Part shown: one piece after another, positions 43,571 through 52,725 of the stretch | Numbering within the stretch: the stretch's first letter is position 1 | Layout of the letters: every line of letters starts with the position of its first letter | The notes under the pieces: model-generated | Seen by the model: the letters and a program-made list of their open reading frames with translations, nothing else | What the model was told of the DNA's origin: nothing | Databases searched by the model: none | Origin: Rhodocytophaga aerolata | Lineage (GTDB): Bacteria > Bacteroidota > Bacteroidia > Cytophagales > 172606-1 | Assembly (NCBI RefSeq): GCF_030503435.1 | Contig: NZ_JAUKPO010000002.1 | Coordinates: 372,001 to 436,000 of the forward strand | Length of the DNA: 64,000 nt | Reading direction: 5' to 3' | Made by a program: the position numbers and the translations under genes

Positions 43571-45484
43571 TTAAAATTTATGACGCACAAAAGCTTCAAT
43601 AGCTTCATATTCTGTAAGGCCAAGTTTATCGTAAAGTTGTGCTGTAGCCCGGTTGCGGTCTTCCGCACGTTGCCAGAACTCGCGTTTATCGTTACCTGGG
43701 AATACAGGGCTATCTTTCTGTGACTGGTGTTTAAAGATTGCTTTCCGTTTCCGCAACAACTCCTCCGGACTAATCGGAACAGCCATTTCAATATCTTCAA
43801 TATCCCACTCTTGCCAGGCGCCCCGGTACAACCATAGATAACAGTCTTTAATCCAGGCTTCACCTTTTAGCCGTTCCAGAGCCGCAAAAATAGCATCCAG
43901 ACAAACCCGGTGTGTTCCATGAGGGTCACGCAAGTCGCCGGCGGCGAATATCTGGTGGGGTTTTATCTTCTGGAGTAAGTCTGCCACCACTTGTATGTCT
44001 TCTTCGCCCAGTGGTTTTTTCTGCACTTTTCCGGTTTCATAGAAAGGCATGTTCATAAAATGGACATTTTCCTCCTTTACACCGCAGAAGCGGCAGGCGG
44101 CAGCCGCTTCACCTTTCCGGATCAGGGCTTTTACATCTTGTACTACGGACGTATCTTCTTCGCCTAGCTTCTTACCTTTCAGAAATTCTACTACCTCTGT
44201 ATGCAAATGTTCCATCTGGCCATTGCCCAGGTTCATCTTCTTGTAGAAATCCAGGGCAAAATCGGCAAAGCGGCGGGCATCGTCATCGAATACAGCAATA
44301 TTTCCGGAAGTCTGGTAGGCTACGTGTACGTCGTGTTTCTGGTCTACCAGGCGTAGCAGCGTACCTCCCATAGATATAACGTCATCGTCCGGATGCGGAC
44401 TGAATATAATTGACCGTTTAGGAAAGGGTTGTGCCCGTTCCGGACGATTGGTGTCATCGGAATTGGGTTTGCCGCCTGGCCATCCGGTAATGGTATTCTG
44501 AATGGTATTAAACACCTGAATATTCAACTGGTACGCATTTCCGGCTTCTACCAGCAAGTCACTTAAGCTACCATCTTTATAATCTTCGTCAGTCAGTTTC
44601 AGAATAGGTTTCTCGGTAGTTAAGCTCAGCCAGATAACTGCCCGGCGGATCAGTTCTTTATTCCAGGTAACTACCCCAACGAGCCATGGAGTTTTGATTC
44701 GGGTAAGTTCCAGGGCTGCCCATTGGTCTACAATTACCTGCACATTCGGATGCTGTTGCAGGAAAGACGCCGGTACTTCATCGGATATATTCCCTTCTAT
44801 CGTTTTTTGCAGAATTTTCGCCTTTCCTTCGCCCCAGGCTAACAATATTATTTTACGGGCTTTCATGATGGTACCAACCCCCATTGTAATAGCGCGCAGG
44901 GGCACAAATTCTTCTTTTATAAAATCTTTGGCTGCGTCGGTAATAGTCAATGGATCTAACTTTACCAACCTAGTAACCGTTTGATTGGATGAACCTGGTT
45001 CGTTAAACCCAATGTGGCCGGTGCGTCCGATACCTAATAACTGTACATCTATACCACCCACTGCTTCTATTTTTTTCTCATAATTGAGACAGTATTCTTT
45101 TACTTTTTCAATAGGCAGTGTACCATCCGGAATATTAATATTTTCAGGAAGTATGTCTATATGATTAAACAGGTGTTCATGCATAAAGTAGACATAACTC
45201 TGCAATTCATCTGGTTTCATCGGATAGTACTCATCCAGATTGAATGTAATTACATTCTTGAAACTCAGGTTATCCTCTTTATGCAGGCGTACCAGTTCCC
45301 GGTATACATTAATGGGAGATGTACCGGTAGCCAGGCCTAATACAGCATTCCGGCCTTCCTTTTGTTTGCTCCGGATAACTGAGGCAATCTCATGTGCGGC
45401 TCTAATGGCCCCTTCTTGCGCATTCTCGAAGATGGTGACTGGCAGCTTTTCGTAAGTTGTTTCAGGATAATTGAGGATTTCCAT
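43571..45484 (-). CDS. nagB: Glucosamine-6-phosphate deaminase fused to a PIG-L deacetylase-like domain
   Basis: The first 270 residues are NagB: LGLATGTSPINVYREL at 49-64, FNLDEYYPM (Asp84 region) and LGIGRTGHIGFNEPGSS at 150-166. The enzyme converts glucosamine 6-phosphate to fructose 6-phosphate and ammonia. From about 355 a PIG-L/LmbE domain follows, with the zinc motif SPHPDDDVISMGG near 365-377 and a later HGTHRVCLDA. The 637-residue fusion is typical of Bacteroidota and may couple deacetylation with deamination, which is inference. It diverges from a LacI-family gene, with two operator-like sites between. Confidence 0.95.
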   Translation of the reverse strand: MEILNYPETTYEKLPVTIFENAQEGAIRAAHEIASVIRSKQKEGRNAVLGLATGTSPINVYRELVRLHKEDNLSFKNVITFNLDEYYPMKPDELQSYVYFMHEHLFNHIDILPENINIPDGTLPIEKVKEYCLNYEKKIEAVGGIDVQLLGIGRTGHIGFNEPGSSNQTVTRLVKLDPLTITDAAKDFIKEEFVPLRAITMGVGTIMKARKIILLAWGEGKAKILQKTIEGNISDEVPASFLQQHPNVQVIVDQWAALELTRIKTPWLVGVVTWNKELIRRAVIWLSLTTEKPILKLTDEDYKDGSLSDLLVEAGNAYQLNIQVFNTIQNTITGWPGGKPNSDDTNRPERAQPFPKRSIIFSPHPDDDVISMGGTLLRLVDQKHDVHVAYQTSGNIAVFDDDARRFADFALDFYKKMNLGNGQMEHLHTEVVEFLKGKKLGEEDTSVVQDVKALIRKGEAAAACRFCGVKEENVHFMNMPFYETGKVQKKPLGEEDIQVVADLLQKIKPHQIFAAGDLRDPHGTHRVCLDAIFAALERLKGEAWIKDCYLWLYRGAWQEWDIEDIEMAVPISPEELLRKRKAIFKHQSQKDSPVFPGNDKREFWQRAEDRNRATAQLYDKLGLTEYEAIEAFVRHKF

Positions 45485-45600
45485 GATAGTTGGGATGAGT
45501 TACGGATTTACACTTTCTAAAAAAACAGCAAGCTAGATTACAACAAATATAAGAATCAGGTATTAATTGGATTTTTCTAAGTACGCATCATTTAGTCAAC

Positions 45601-45608
45601 CAAACATA
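45601..45608 (-). promoter_or_regulatory. Candidate -7 box of the nagB promoter
   Basis: On the minus strand TATGTTTG matches the Bacteroidota -7 pattern TAnnTTTG. A TTG lies 20 bp upstream of it (45629-45631), the expected -33 distance. This predicts a leader of about 110 bases before nagB. Confidence 0.4.
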
Positions 45609-45648
45609 TTTATAATTTATATAATTTACAAGCAAAATTTGAAAAAAA

Positions 45649-45662
45649 TGTGTCCGCACACA
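45649..45662. promoter_or_regulatory. LacI-type operator, site 1
   Basis: TGTGTCCGCACACA is a near-perfect palindrome (12 of 14 positions) with a central CG at 45655-45656, the hallmark of operators for LacI-family dimers. Its centre is 31 bp from that of site 2. Confidence 0.65.
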
Positions 45663-45680
45663 TAATTTTAATAATTCTGC

Positions 45681-45692
45681 GTGTACGGACAC
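45681..45692. promoter_or_regulatory. LacI-type operator, site 2
   Basis: GTGTACGGACAC has the same GTGT-nCGn-ACAC form as site 1, with the central CG at 45686-45687. It ends about 20 bp upstream of the TATTTTTG box, so a bound repressor would cover the -33 region of the lacI-type gene. Confidence 0.65.
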
Positions 45693-45712
45693 ACTGTAAA
45701 TTATCGCACTAT

Positions 45713-45720
45713 TATTTTTG
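45713..45720 (+). promoter_or_regulatory. Candidate -7 box of the lacI-type gene promoter
   Basis: TATTTTTG fits TAnnTTTG; a second match, TAACTTTG, lies at 45724-45731. No good -33 TTTG is visible at the expected distance, so the choice between them is uncertain. Confidence 0.35.
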
Positions 45721-45808
45721 TTTTAACTTTGTAGTTCATGAATTGAATTATTCTTATATTTATAATCTAGTTATATATGTTTACCTATAAGATCATAACT
45801 TTATTTTT

Positions 45809-46879
45809 GTGAACAAACCCACCATCCGTATAAAAGATATTGCCCAGAAAGCAAATGTTTCTATTGGGACCGTAGACCGGGTATTGCACAACCGGGGCAG
45901 GGTTTCTGAAGAGGTACGGGTAAAGATACTTCAGATCATAGAGGAGTTAGATTACCAGCCAAATATGATTGCCCGCACCCTGGGTACCAACCGGACATAC
46001 CGGATAGCTGCCCTCATACCTGATGGCACTATAGACCCTTACTGGCAGGAATCGCAAAATGGGATTGAAAAGGCCGGCAAAGAGTTACAAATATATGGGG
46101 TGCAAATAACGCAATACCGGTTTAACCAGCACGATGTACAGGCATTTATTGATCAAGCAACAGCCCTTGCACAGGCTAACCTGGATGGCATTTTGGTGGC
46201 TCCGGTATTTTACCGGGAATCGTTGCCTTTTTTTGAACAATGGCATGCTTTATCTATTCCTTTTGTATTATTCAACACCCAGATTGAAGAAAGCAATTCC
46301 TTAAGTTATATCGGACAAGATGCCTTTCAGAGTGGTTCGCTGGCCGGAAAACTGCTACATTACGGACAACCAGAGGGCTGTACGTTTTTAGTGGCCCACA
46401 TTGCCGAGGATATAGCTAATTCTGCGCATTTACTGGGTAAAGAAAAAGGATTCCGGGCATATTTTTCTCAACAGCCGGCGCTGGCAAGTTCCTATAAAGT
46501 AATCAGTGCTGACCTGAAAAAGCCAGGGGACATCTCCTTTTTCCATCAGCTAGATAGGTTACTGGATCATTATCCAGACATGAAAGGCATTTTTGTAACT
46601 ACTTCCAAAGCCTATGAGATAGCTACTTACCTGCAACATACCCCTGAGCGGAATATCCGTCTGGTAGGGTATGATTTACTGGAGAAGAATTTAGCATTTA
46701 TGGAAGAAGGGTTAATTGATTTTATTATTAACCAGAATCCGCAGGGGCAGGGCTACTGGGGCATTCAATTTTTAGCCGACCATCTGGTGTTTAAGAAAAA
46801 AGTAGCACTCCGTAAAAATCTTCCTCTTGACATTATTACCAGAGAAAATCTGGCCTATTATCTGGAAGCCGCCCAGTAA
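45809..46879 (+). CDS. LacI-family transcriptional regulator
   Basis: The 356-residue protein begins with a LacI helix-turn-helix (IRIKDIAQKANVSIGTVDRVLHNRG, about 6-30), the hinge helix (PNMIARTLGTNRTYRIAALIP) and a periplasmic-binding-protein-like sensor domain. The sensor resembles sugar-binding types (DGILVAPVFYRES, GTIDPYWQES). The start is GTG at 45809. It likely represses itself and nagB by binding the two sites in the shared promoter region and responding to an amino-sugar-related effector; the effector is inferred from the neighbour. Confidence 0.95.
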   Translation: MNKPTIRIKDIAQKANVSIGTVDRVLHNRGRVSEEVRVKILQIIEELDYQPNMIARTLGTNRTYRIAALIPDGTIDPYWQESQNGIEKAGKELQIYGVQITQYRFNQHDVQAFIDQATALAQANLDGILVAPVFYRESLPFFEQWHALSIPFVLFNTQIEESNSLSYIGQDAFQSGSLAGKLLHYGQPEGCTFLVAHIAEDIANSAHLLGKEKGFRAYFSQQPALASSYKVISADLKKPGDISFFHQLDRLLDHYPDMKGIFVTTSKAYEIATYLQHTPERNIRLVGYDLLEKNLAFMEEGLIDFIINQNPQGQGYWGIQFLADHLVFKKKVALRKNLPLDIITRENLAYYLEAAQ

Positions 46880-46882
46880 GTA

Positions 46883-47596
46883 TCAGAAAGTATAAAACAA
46901 ATAAAGATTTATGCTCGGATAATAGCCGTATTTACGGAAAGCTTCTTTAAACTCCTGGTCTAAACGTGTGTAAATTTGATCAGCCAGAGATGTTTGATCC
47001 AGAAAAGTATTAGACGAGGAGAAGGAGTTAATAGCTGAAAAAGTTCTGGTAAACCCTACTTCCGTATGGATGGCAAACCTGGAATTGGGCAGCACAAACT
47101 TTCTGCCAACGAGTATGCCAGCATTCCAGATGTTAGACTGCCATTTTAATTGCAAGCCTTGCAGCAAAGGCTCAAATTCTGGTGGAATAGGAGGCAAATC
47201 CTTCCTATAATACGTATATAAAGCATCTGTAAGCCGGCCTTGTCCACGCAAGTGACCATATTGGGCGTAAATTCCCAGGTAAAATTTACGGTAATGCACA
47301 TTTACGCCGGCTGTACCCAGATACCCGACATCAAAGGATTCTTTAATAATGCGGCTTAGGTTTTTATTCAAGCCAGACTGCTCCATGCTATAGAGAAAGA
47401 TTTTATCCAGTGGGTGGATCATGGCACCGGCCTGCACTCGCACCGACACCAATGGGTGCAGTTGATACTGATAACCAGCTGTAAATTGGAGAGGAAACTG
47501 CGAACCTATAAATGCCTCGTTGCGGGTTTGCTGGGCAACACCTGGCGAAATAGCCAGTAAAACAATAAATGAGAGTATAACTATCTTTTTTATCAT
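46883..47596 (-). CDS. Outer-membrane beta-barrel-like protein
   Basis: The best start is 47596 (MIKKIVILSFIVLLAISPGVAQQ), giving a 237-residue exported protein with a signal peptide cut after VAQ. The body has amphipathic strands ending in aromatic residues (FTAGYQYQLHPLVSVRVQAG, LGIYAQYGHLRG, FAIHTEVGFTRTF) and ends in a closing strand, NLYLFYTF, as porin-like proteins do. Family not recognised. It is convergent with the LacI-type gene, only 3 bp apart. Confidence 0.7.
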   Translation of the reverse strand: MIKKIVILSFIVLLAISPGVAQQTRNEAFIGSQFPLQFTAGYQYQLHPLVSVRVQAGAMIHPLDKIFLYSMEQSGLNKNLSRIIKESFDVGYLGTAGVNVHYRKFYLGIYAQYGHLRGQGRLTDALYTYYRKDLPPIPPEFEPLLQGLQLKWQSNIWNAGILVGRKFVLPNSRFAIHTEVGFTRTFSAINSFSSSNTFLDQTSLADQIYTRLDQEFKEAFRKYGYYPSINLYLFYTF

Positions 47597-47711
47597 CATA
47601 AGCAACAACAAAAATGTGTACTGCCTATTGGCATAACCTATAATTTATCTATTTGTTGAGAAATTTTTGGCTTGAGCGGCTAAACATAGCAAAGCTACCG
47701 GTGAAAAACAA

Positions 47712-47743
47712 AATGCCCTCCGCCTAGGTATGCGGAAGGCATT
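47712..47743 (-). terminator. Terminator of the tail-specific protease gene
   Basis: On the minus strand AATGCC-T-TCCGC pairs with GCGGA-G-GGCATT around an 8-base loop and is followed by TTGTTTTT. It lies 26 bp after the stop. Confidence 0.85.
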
Positions 47744-47768
47744 CGTTTAAAATTTATAAATCTATCAT

Positions 47769-49841
47769 CTAGTTAACTACCAGCATATCTGCCAGAATCT
47801 TTGCTCCTTCGTTTAAGTAAAGGTCTTTTGCTTTGCTGTCTTTACTGTCAGCAGGTTTCTGTTCGCTGCTTTCCTCTTCCGGCACTTCCGGATCAGATGA
47901 CTCTATTTTATTGGCGACGCTTCTTTTCTGTTCCAGCTCATCCCGTTCTTTTTTACGTTTAGCTTCCTGTAACGAAATTTCGGTCTTTTTCTGTGCCTTC
48001 TTCAATTCTTCAATGGCTGACTGGTATTGTTTCCATTCCGGATCTGCTTTCATACGTTTTTCCACATTAGCTTCCAGCTTGGTAATCAGGGCAGGAGAAA
48101 TATTGTTAGTGGGCTTAAAACCTGTAGACTTAATCTGATCCCAGGGTAAAGCACTTGGCTGAGAACTTTCGCCAAACTCTTCAGCACTAAATCTGGAGGG
48201 TAAGGCAATGTCCGGGCTAACGCCTTTATGCTGGGTGCTGCTACCAGTTACCCGGTAGAATTTAGCTATGGTCAGTTTCAAATCGCCAAGTTTCTCGCCT
48301 TCGTTGCGCATAAATCTATCCAGGCCCACCATGTTTTGTACGGTTCCTTTGCCATAGGTTTGTTCTCCAACGACTACGCCACGCTTGTAATCCTGTATAG
48401 CACCGGCAAATATTTCTGAGGCCGATGCACTAAAGCGGTTGATTAATACAGCCAGCGGACCTGTGTAAACCTGTGAAGGGTCCGGGTCTTTCATTACATC
48501 TATTTTGCCAGAGGCATCCCGTACTTGTACTACTGGTCCATCCGGAATAAATAAACCGGATAATTCAATAGCTTCTGACAATGAACCTCCCCCATTATTG
48601 CGTAAGTCTATAATCAGACCATCAATTTTTTCGGTATTCAATTCTTTAATCATGCGGCGTACATCGCGGCTGGTGCTGTTAAAGTTTTTGTTTCCTTTCT
48701 GCGCTTCTTCATAGTCCATGTAGAAGGTAGGAATGGTGATAACACCCATACGCATGGTTTTGCCATTCTGGGTAATGGGCACAATTTCTTTCTTGGCAGC
48801 AGCTTCTTCCAGTTTTATTTTATCACGCACCAGAGTTATTTCTCTTGGCAAAGCGGCTTCATCTGATCCGGCAGGCAATATCTGTAAACGGACGGTTGTT
48901 CCTTTTGGCCCACGTATCAGCTTTACCACTTCATCTATCCGCCAGCCTACTACATCTACCATTTTACCATCTGTCCCTTGGGCTACGGCTACAATCCGGT
49001 CGTCTTTGCGCAGTAGTTTGCTTTTAAAAGCAGGGCCACCAGCAATAATCTCCGCTACTTTGGTATAATCATTTTCTGTACGCAGCGAAGCGCCAATCCC
49101 TTCCAGAGAAAGGCTCATGTCAATTTTGAAGTTATCGGAAGCAGCTGGTGAAAAATAGTTTGTATGCGGATCAACAGCTCCGGAAAAGGCATTTATGTAC
49201 TCAGAAAAAACATCTTCACTGGTAAATCTACCTAATGCTTTTTGCTGGTTCTGATATCTCTCCTTTAATGTTTTGGAGATCTCTTCAGGCTTTTTACCAG
49301 ACAACTTTAAGCTTAATGCCTGGCTTTTAATCATTTTCCGCCATAACTCATCCGACTCGGCTGTTGACTTTGGCCAGGGGGCTTTTTCACGATCCGTATT
49401 ATAGGTTTCGTCTACTGTAAAATCAAACGGCTTATCCAGCAACGCAGATACATAGTTCATACGTTCGTCAAAGCGGTTTTTGAAGGTGTTGAAAATGGTA
49501 TAGGCCGGAGTCAGTTCGCCTTGTTTCAAGTCATCGTCAATGGCTGTACGGTATTTTTCAAACTGGGCAATATCGGATGCCAGAAATATAACCTTGTTGT
49601 TGTCCAGCGATTGCAGATACCGGTCGAATATAGCCGAAGACAGCGAATCGTCCAAGGCAAGTTTGCGGTAATGCCCCTGGGTAAGAATCTGGGTGATGAG
49701 TTGTTGTACTTTGGCTTGCTGCTGACTAGGCCGTAAATCGCCCCCGGCAGCAGGCTTACCTGGTGTATTTTTAGCAATTTGCTGAGCAGGTAGTACCCCT
49801 GCCAATAATACACAATACAAAATAATAAGTACTTTTTTCAT
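47769..49841 (-). CDS. Carboxy-terminal processing peptidase (Prc/Tsp-like)
   Basis: The ATG at 49841 (MKKVLIILYCVLLAGVLPAQQ) opens a signal peptide; the frame continues 9 codons upstream. The 690-residue protein has an N-terminal Prc-type helical domain, a PDZ domain (LEGIGASLRTEND...AGGPAFKSKLLRKDDRIV) and the S41 peptidase core with the Ser-Lys dyad: SASASEIFAGAIQD and YGKGTVQ. A charged, Lys/Glu-rich C-terminal region (about 590-690) follows. It degrades or trims periplasmic proteins, in other bacteria including cell-wall hydrolases and lipoproteins. Confidence 0.95.
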   Translation of the reverse strand: MKKVLIILYCVLLAGVLPAQQIAKNTPGKPAAGGDLRPSQQQAKVQQLITQILTQGHYRKLALDDSLSSAIFDRYLQSLDNNKVIFLASDIAQFEKYRTAIDDDLKQGELTPAYTIFNTFKNRFDERMNYVSALLDKPFDFTVDETYNTDREKAPWPKSTAESDELWRKMIKSQALSLKLSGKKPEEISKTLKERYQNQQKALGRFTSEDVFSEYINAFSGAVDPHTNYFSPAASDNFKIDMSLSLEGIGASLRTENDYTKVAEIIAGGPAFKSKLLRKDDRIVAVAQGTDGKMVDVVGWRIDEVVKLIRGPKGTTVRLQILPAGSDEAALPREITLVRDKIKLEEAAAKKEIVPITQNGKTMRMGVITIPTFYMDYEEAQKGNKNFNSTSRDVRRMIKELNTEKIDGLIIDLRNNGGGSLSEAIELSGLFIPDGPVVQVRDASGKIDVMKDPDPSQVYTGPLAVLINRFSASASEIFAGAIQDYKRGVVVGEQTYGKGTVQNMVGLDRFMRNEGEKLGDLKLTIAKFYRVTGSSTQHKGVSPDIALPSRFSAEEFGESSQPSALPWDQIKSTGFKPTNNISPALITKLEANVEKRMKADPEWKQYQSAIEELKKAQKKTEISLQEAKRKKERDELEQKRSVANKIESSDPEVPEEESSEQKPADSKDSKAKDLYLNEGAKILADMLVVN

Positions 49842-50271
49842 AAATATCTGTTTGATTTTGTCGCTCATAATAAGGCAGGGAATGAACTTAGTATGAGGTA
49901 TCTGGTAAAATTTCCGTACAATATGCTATACGGATGTTAAGTATTAAAGGTAACTAATTTACTAACAAAATTAACTCCAAACTGATTCAAAGGATGAATA
50001 CTATGACAAGAGGTAAATTCCTCCTAAAGAACTCATTTAACTTTTGTTGCCTGTGATTAGTTCCGCAAAAACAGGGTATAAATTACTGATTTATTCCTTG
50101 CTCAGCAACCGCAAGCCTGCCCCTTTAACGGAGGCAAAATAGATTTATTTGAGTGAAATACAAATCCGATTCAGCCGAATATATCACATGCTTCAAAAAC
50201 TTTAGTATGCATTTCCGATCTTACCTTTTATATTGCTTTTGAAACCATCTCCGCTCAGAAAACCACCATCC
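49842..50271. other. Divergent intergenic region, nothing recognised
   Basis: 430 bp between the divergent protease and glycosidase genes. No ORF, RNA gene or strong hairpin is seen. Promoters for both genes should lie here but could not be placed. Confidence 0.4.
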
Positions 50272-52713
50272 ATGATCAAGCTACAGCTAATACACCAACC
50301 TTTCTGCCTGTTACTTTTAAGTGTTTTTGCTCTGTTGCTGGGGCAATGCCAGCCTGCTTCCGAAAAGCAACTCCAAGGCGGTTTACAACAACTGATGGCA
50401 GATACCGAAAGCATCCGCGGACGCAAAGAATACCTGCCATCTCCTTTTGTAACGGCCGGAGACAGAATTTATTTGGTCGGCCATCAGGATGGGCAGTTTC
50501 CGGATCTGGGCTGGCATGTGCCCGGCGAAATGGGCGGCATCTGGAACCACCCGATCAAACTGATGGATGGCTTTGCAGCAGCTATAAAAGATACCAGGCA
50601 AACCAATTGTTTAGCAGAAGCCGATACCTTCGTTAATTATCCCTTTGCCAATAAACATATTTATACCGCCACACTTCCGGGTATCCGGGTAGAGCGGTTT
50701 CAATTTGTGCCAGACAGTTTGCAAGCGGTGGTGGTGGAATTTACTTTTTATAATAATGGCGCAGATGCGAAAGAAGTACTGTTTGAATTCAATGGCATGG
50801 CAGATCTACGGCCGGTGTGGCTTGGCGAACGCACCCAACTAACCGATGGACAGGATGTAGCTCAGTGGAACGAAGCAACTAAAAGTATAGTAGTAAAAGA
50901 TAGCCTGAATAACTGGTATGTAGTATATGGGGCTACCCAGTTCCTGCAAAGCCACCAGCTTAGTAGCCAGACCTGTAATTTTGAGAGAGCAGGCAAAGGC
51001 ACCAATGCTTCGCTAACCTACGCCTTAACTATTCCGGCGAATGGCAGTGTTCATTTGCCTATGATTATTGCCGGTTCACATCAATCTTTGCAGGAAGCAA
51101 CCAACGTATTTGCCTATACCAGCAAAAATACCCGGCAACTGCTTCAGCAAAAAAAAGAACGGTATACTAAACTAGCCCAAACTGCTAAGCTCACCATTCC
51201 TGACGAAAAACTTCAACAAGCCTTCCGCTGGGTAAAATACAATACCGACTGGCTGATCCGGGATGTGCCGGAAGTGGGACGGGGTTTATCAGCCGGCTTA
51301 CCGGATTATCCCTGGTGGTTTGGTGCCGATAGTGACTACGCCTTGCAAGGCGCCCTTGTTAGCGGCCGGAAAGATATTGTTTACCAGACCATAGACTTAT
51401 TGCAGCAACTTTCTGAAAAAACCAATGGCAACGGGCGTATCATTCATGAAGTATCTACCAACGGCGCTGTATTTAATCCGGGAAATATCAACGAAACACC
51501 TCAGTTTGCCTCCCTTATCTGGTTTGTATACCAATGGACGGGAGATAAAGATTTTTTACAAAAGTACTATCCAACTGTAAAAAAAGGCATGGACTGGCTA
51601 CTGACAGAGAATGATAAAGACAAAAACTTACTACCGGATGGTTTTGGGATGATGGAAATACATGGCCTGAACAGTGAGATGATAGACGTAGCCGTGTACA
51701 CACAAAAAGCTTTTGCCGATGCTTCCCACATGGCCAGACTCATGGGCGAAGAAGCCCTAGCCAGGCAATACCAGACGACCGCAGATCAGTTAAAGGCAAA
51801 AATCAATGCAGACTTCTGGGTGCCGGAAGCCAAATCCTATGCAGATTTTGTGGGTACAGCCAGGCAAGCCGGACAGTTAATTGATGATGCCATCATCCGG
51901 GCTGATACCTTGAAGAAGCCATGGGCAGTAAAGGAACTGCAAGCCACCAGAACTAAAGTAGCCACATATCCGCCCAATAAAAAACAAGGCTTTGTGCTGC
52001 ACCATAACTGGGTAGTGAACACACCGATGGAAACCGGCATAGCCGATACAGCCAAAGCCCTGGCTGCATTAGAAACAGGCAGCCAGTTTGTAAATCCATT
52101 CGGTATGTTTGTTACGGGCATAGACCGTGACGAAACTGCCGGTAAAGACGAAAGTTCTTTTGGGGCAGGCAGAAAAATATTCACCTACACAGGTGCCGTT
52201 ATGACCTTACCTACTGGCGTACAAGCCATAGCCGAAAATAATTATGGCCGCCCCGATCAAGCCCTGGATTACCTGCAACGCATGACCCGCACCTTTAGCT
52301 ATGCCCTGCCCGGTTCCATCTATGAGGTTTCCCCAGACTACGGAATGACCACCCAGGCCTGGAATATTTATAGCTTTGCCATACCTATTATTACGCAGTT
52401 TTTCGGCATCAAACCCAGAGCATATGAGAAAACTATCTACATTCAGCCGCAAATGCCCTCTGCCTGGAATACAGCCAGTATAGAAAATGTGCCGGTTGGA
52501 GAGAATATGGTAACAATGGCTTATACCCGGAAAGGCAACTCTCTGCAATTTGCCATCAGGCAGAGCCGGGAAGACTGGAAAATTAGGATTGCCCTTCCGG
52601 CCGGAAAGTACAGCCGATGGCAAGTGAATGGACAACAAACTTCTCCTCAACCAGCTGGCAATCTACAGATGGTAGAAACTAAGGGGAAAGAGATAACAAT
52701 AGTGGTGGAATAA
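50272..52713 (+). CDS. Lipoprotein six-hairpin glycosidase (glycogen-debranching-like)
   Basis: The ATG at 50272 (MIKLQLIHQPFCLLLL) begins a lipoprotein signal ending LLLGQC, with Cys26 as lipid site; 13 upstream codons are unlikely to be translated. The 813-residue protein has an N-terminal beta-sandwich domain and a catalytic (alpha/alpha)6 barrel, seen as PDYPWWFGADSDYALQGAL, IIHEVSTNGAVFNPGNINETPQF and LLPDGFGMMEIHGLN in successive helices, as in amylo-alpha-1,6-glucosidase/GH63-like enzymes. A beta-rich C-terminal domain follows. It likely cleaves glucan or glycoside substrates at the cell surface or in the periplasm; specificity is unknown. Its stop is 12 bp from the converging PaoC gene stop. 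Confidence 0.82.
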   Translation: MIKLQLIHQPFCLLLLSVFALLLGQCQPASEKQLQGGLQQLMADTESIRGRKEYLPSPFVTAGDRIYLVGHQDGQFPDLGWHVPGEMGGIWNHPIKLMDGFAAAIKDTRQTNCLAEADTFVNYPFANKHIYTATLPGIRVERFQFVPDSLQAVVVEFTFYNNGADAKEVLFEFNGMADLRPVWLGERTQLTDGQDVAQWNEATKSIVVKDSLNNWYVVYGATQFLQSHQLSSQTCNFERAGKGTNASLTYALTIPANGSVHLPMIIAGSHQSLQEATNVFAYTSKNTRQLLQQKKERYTKLAQTAKLTIPDEKLQQAFRWVKYNTDWLIRDVPEVGRGLSAGLPDYPWWFGADSDYALQGALVSGRKDIVYQTIDLLQQLSEKTNGNGRIIHEVSTNGAVFNPGNINETPQFASLIWFVYQWTGDKDFLQKYYPTVKKGMDWLLTENDKDKNLLPDGFGMMEIHGLNSEMIDVAVYTQKAFADASHMARLMGEEALARQYQTTADQLKAKINADFWVPEAKSYADFVGTARQAGQLIDDAIIRADTLKKPWAVKELQATRTKVATYPPNKKQGFVLHHNWVVNTPMETGIADTAKALAALETGSQFVNPFGMFVTGIDRDETAGKDESSFGAGRKIFTYTGAVMTLPTGVQAIAENNYGRPDQALDYLQRMTRTFSYALPGSIYEVSPDYGMTTQAWNIYSFAIPIITQFFGIKPRAYEKTIYIQPQMPSAWNTASIENVPVGENMVTMAYTRKGNSLQFAIRQSREDWKIRIALPAGKYSRWQVNGQQTSPQPAGNLQMVETKGKEITIVVE

Positions 52714-52725
52714 TTCTGGGTAAGC

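Larger units (their letters stand above)
45485..45808. promoter_or_regulatory. Divergent nagB-lacI control region
   Basis: A 324-bp AT-rich region between divergent nagB and the LacI-type gene. It holds two LacI-like operators and candidate promoters for both directions, listed separately. No ORF is supported. Confidence 0.7.
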
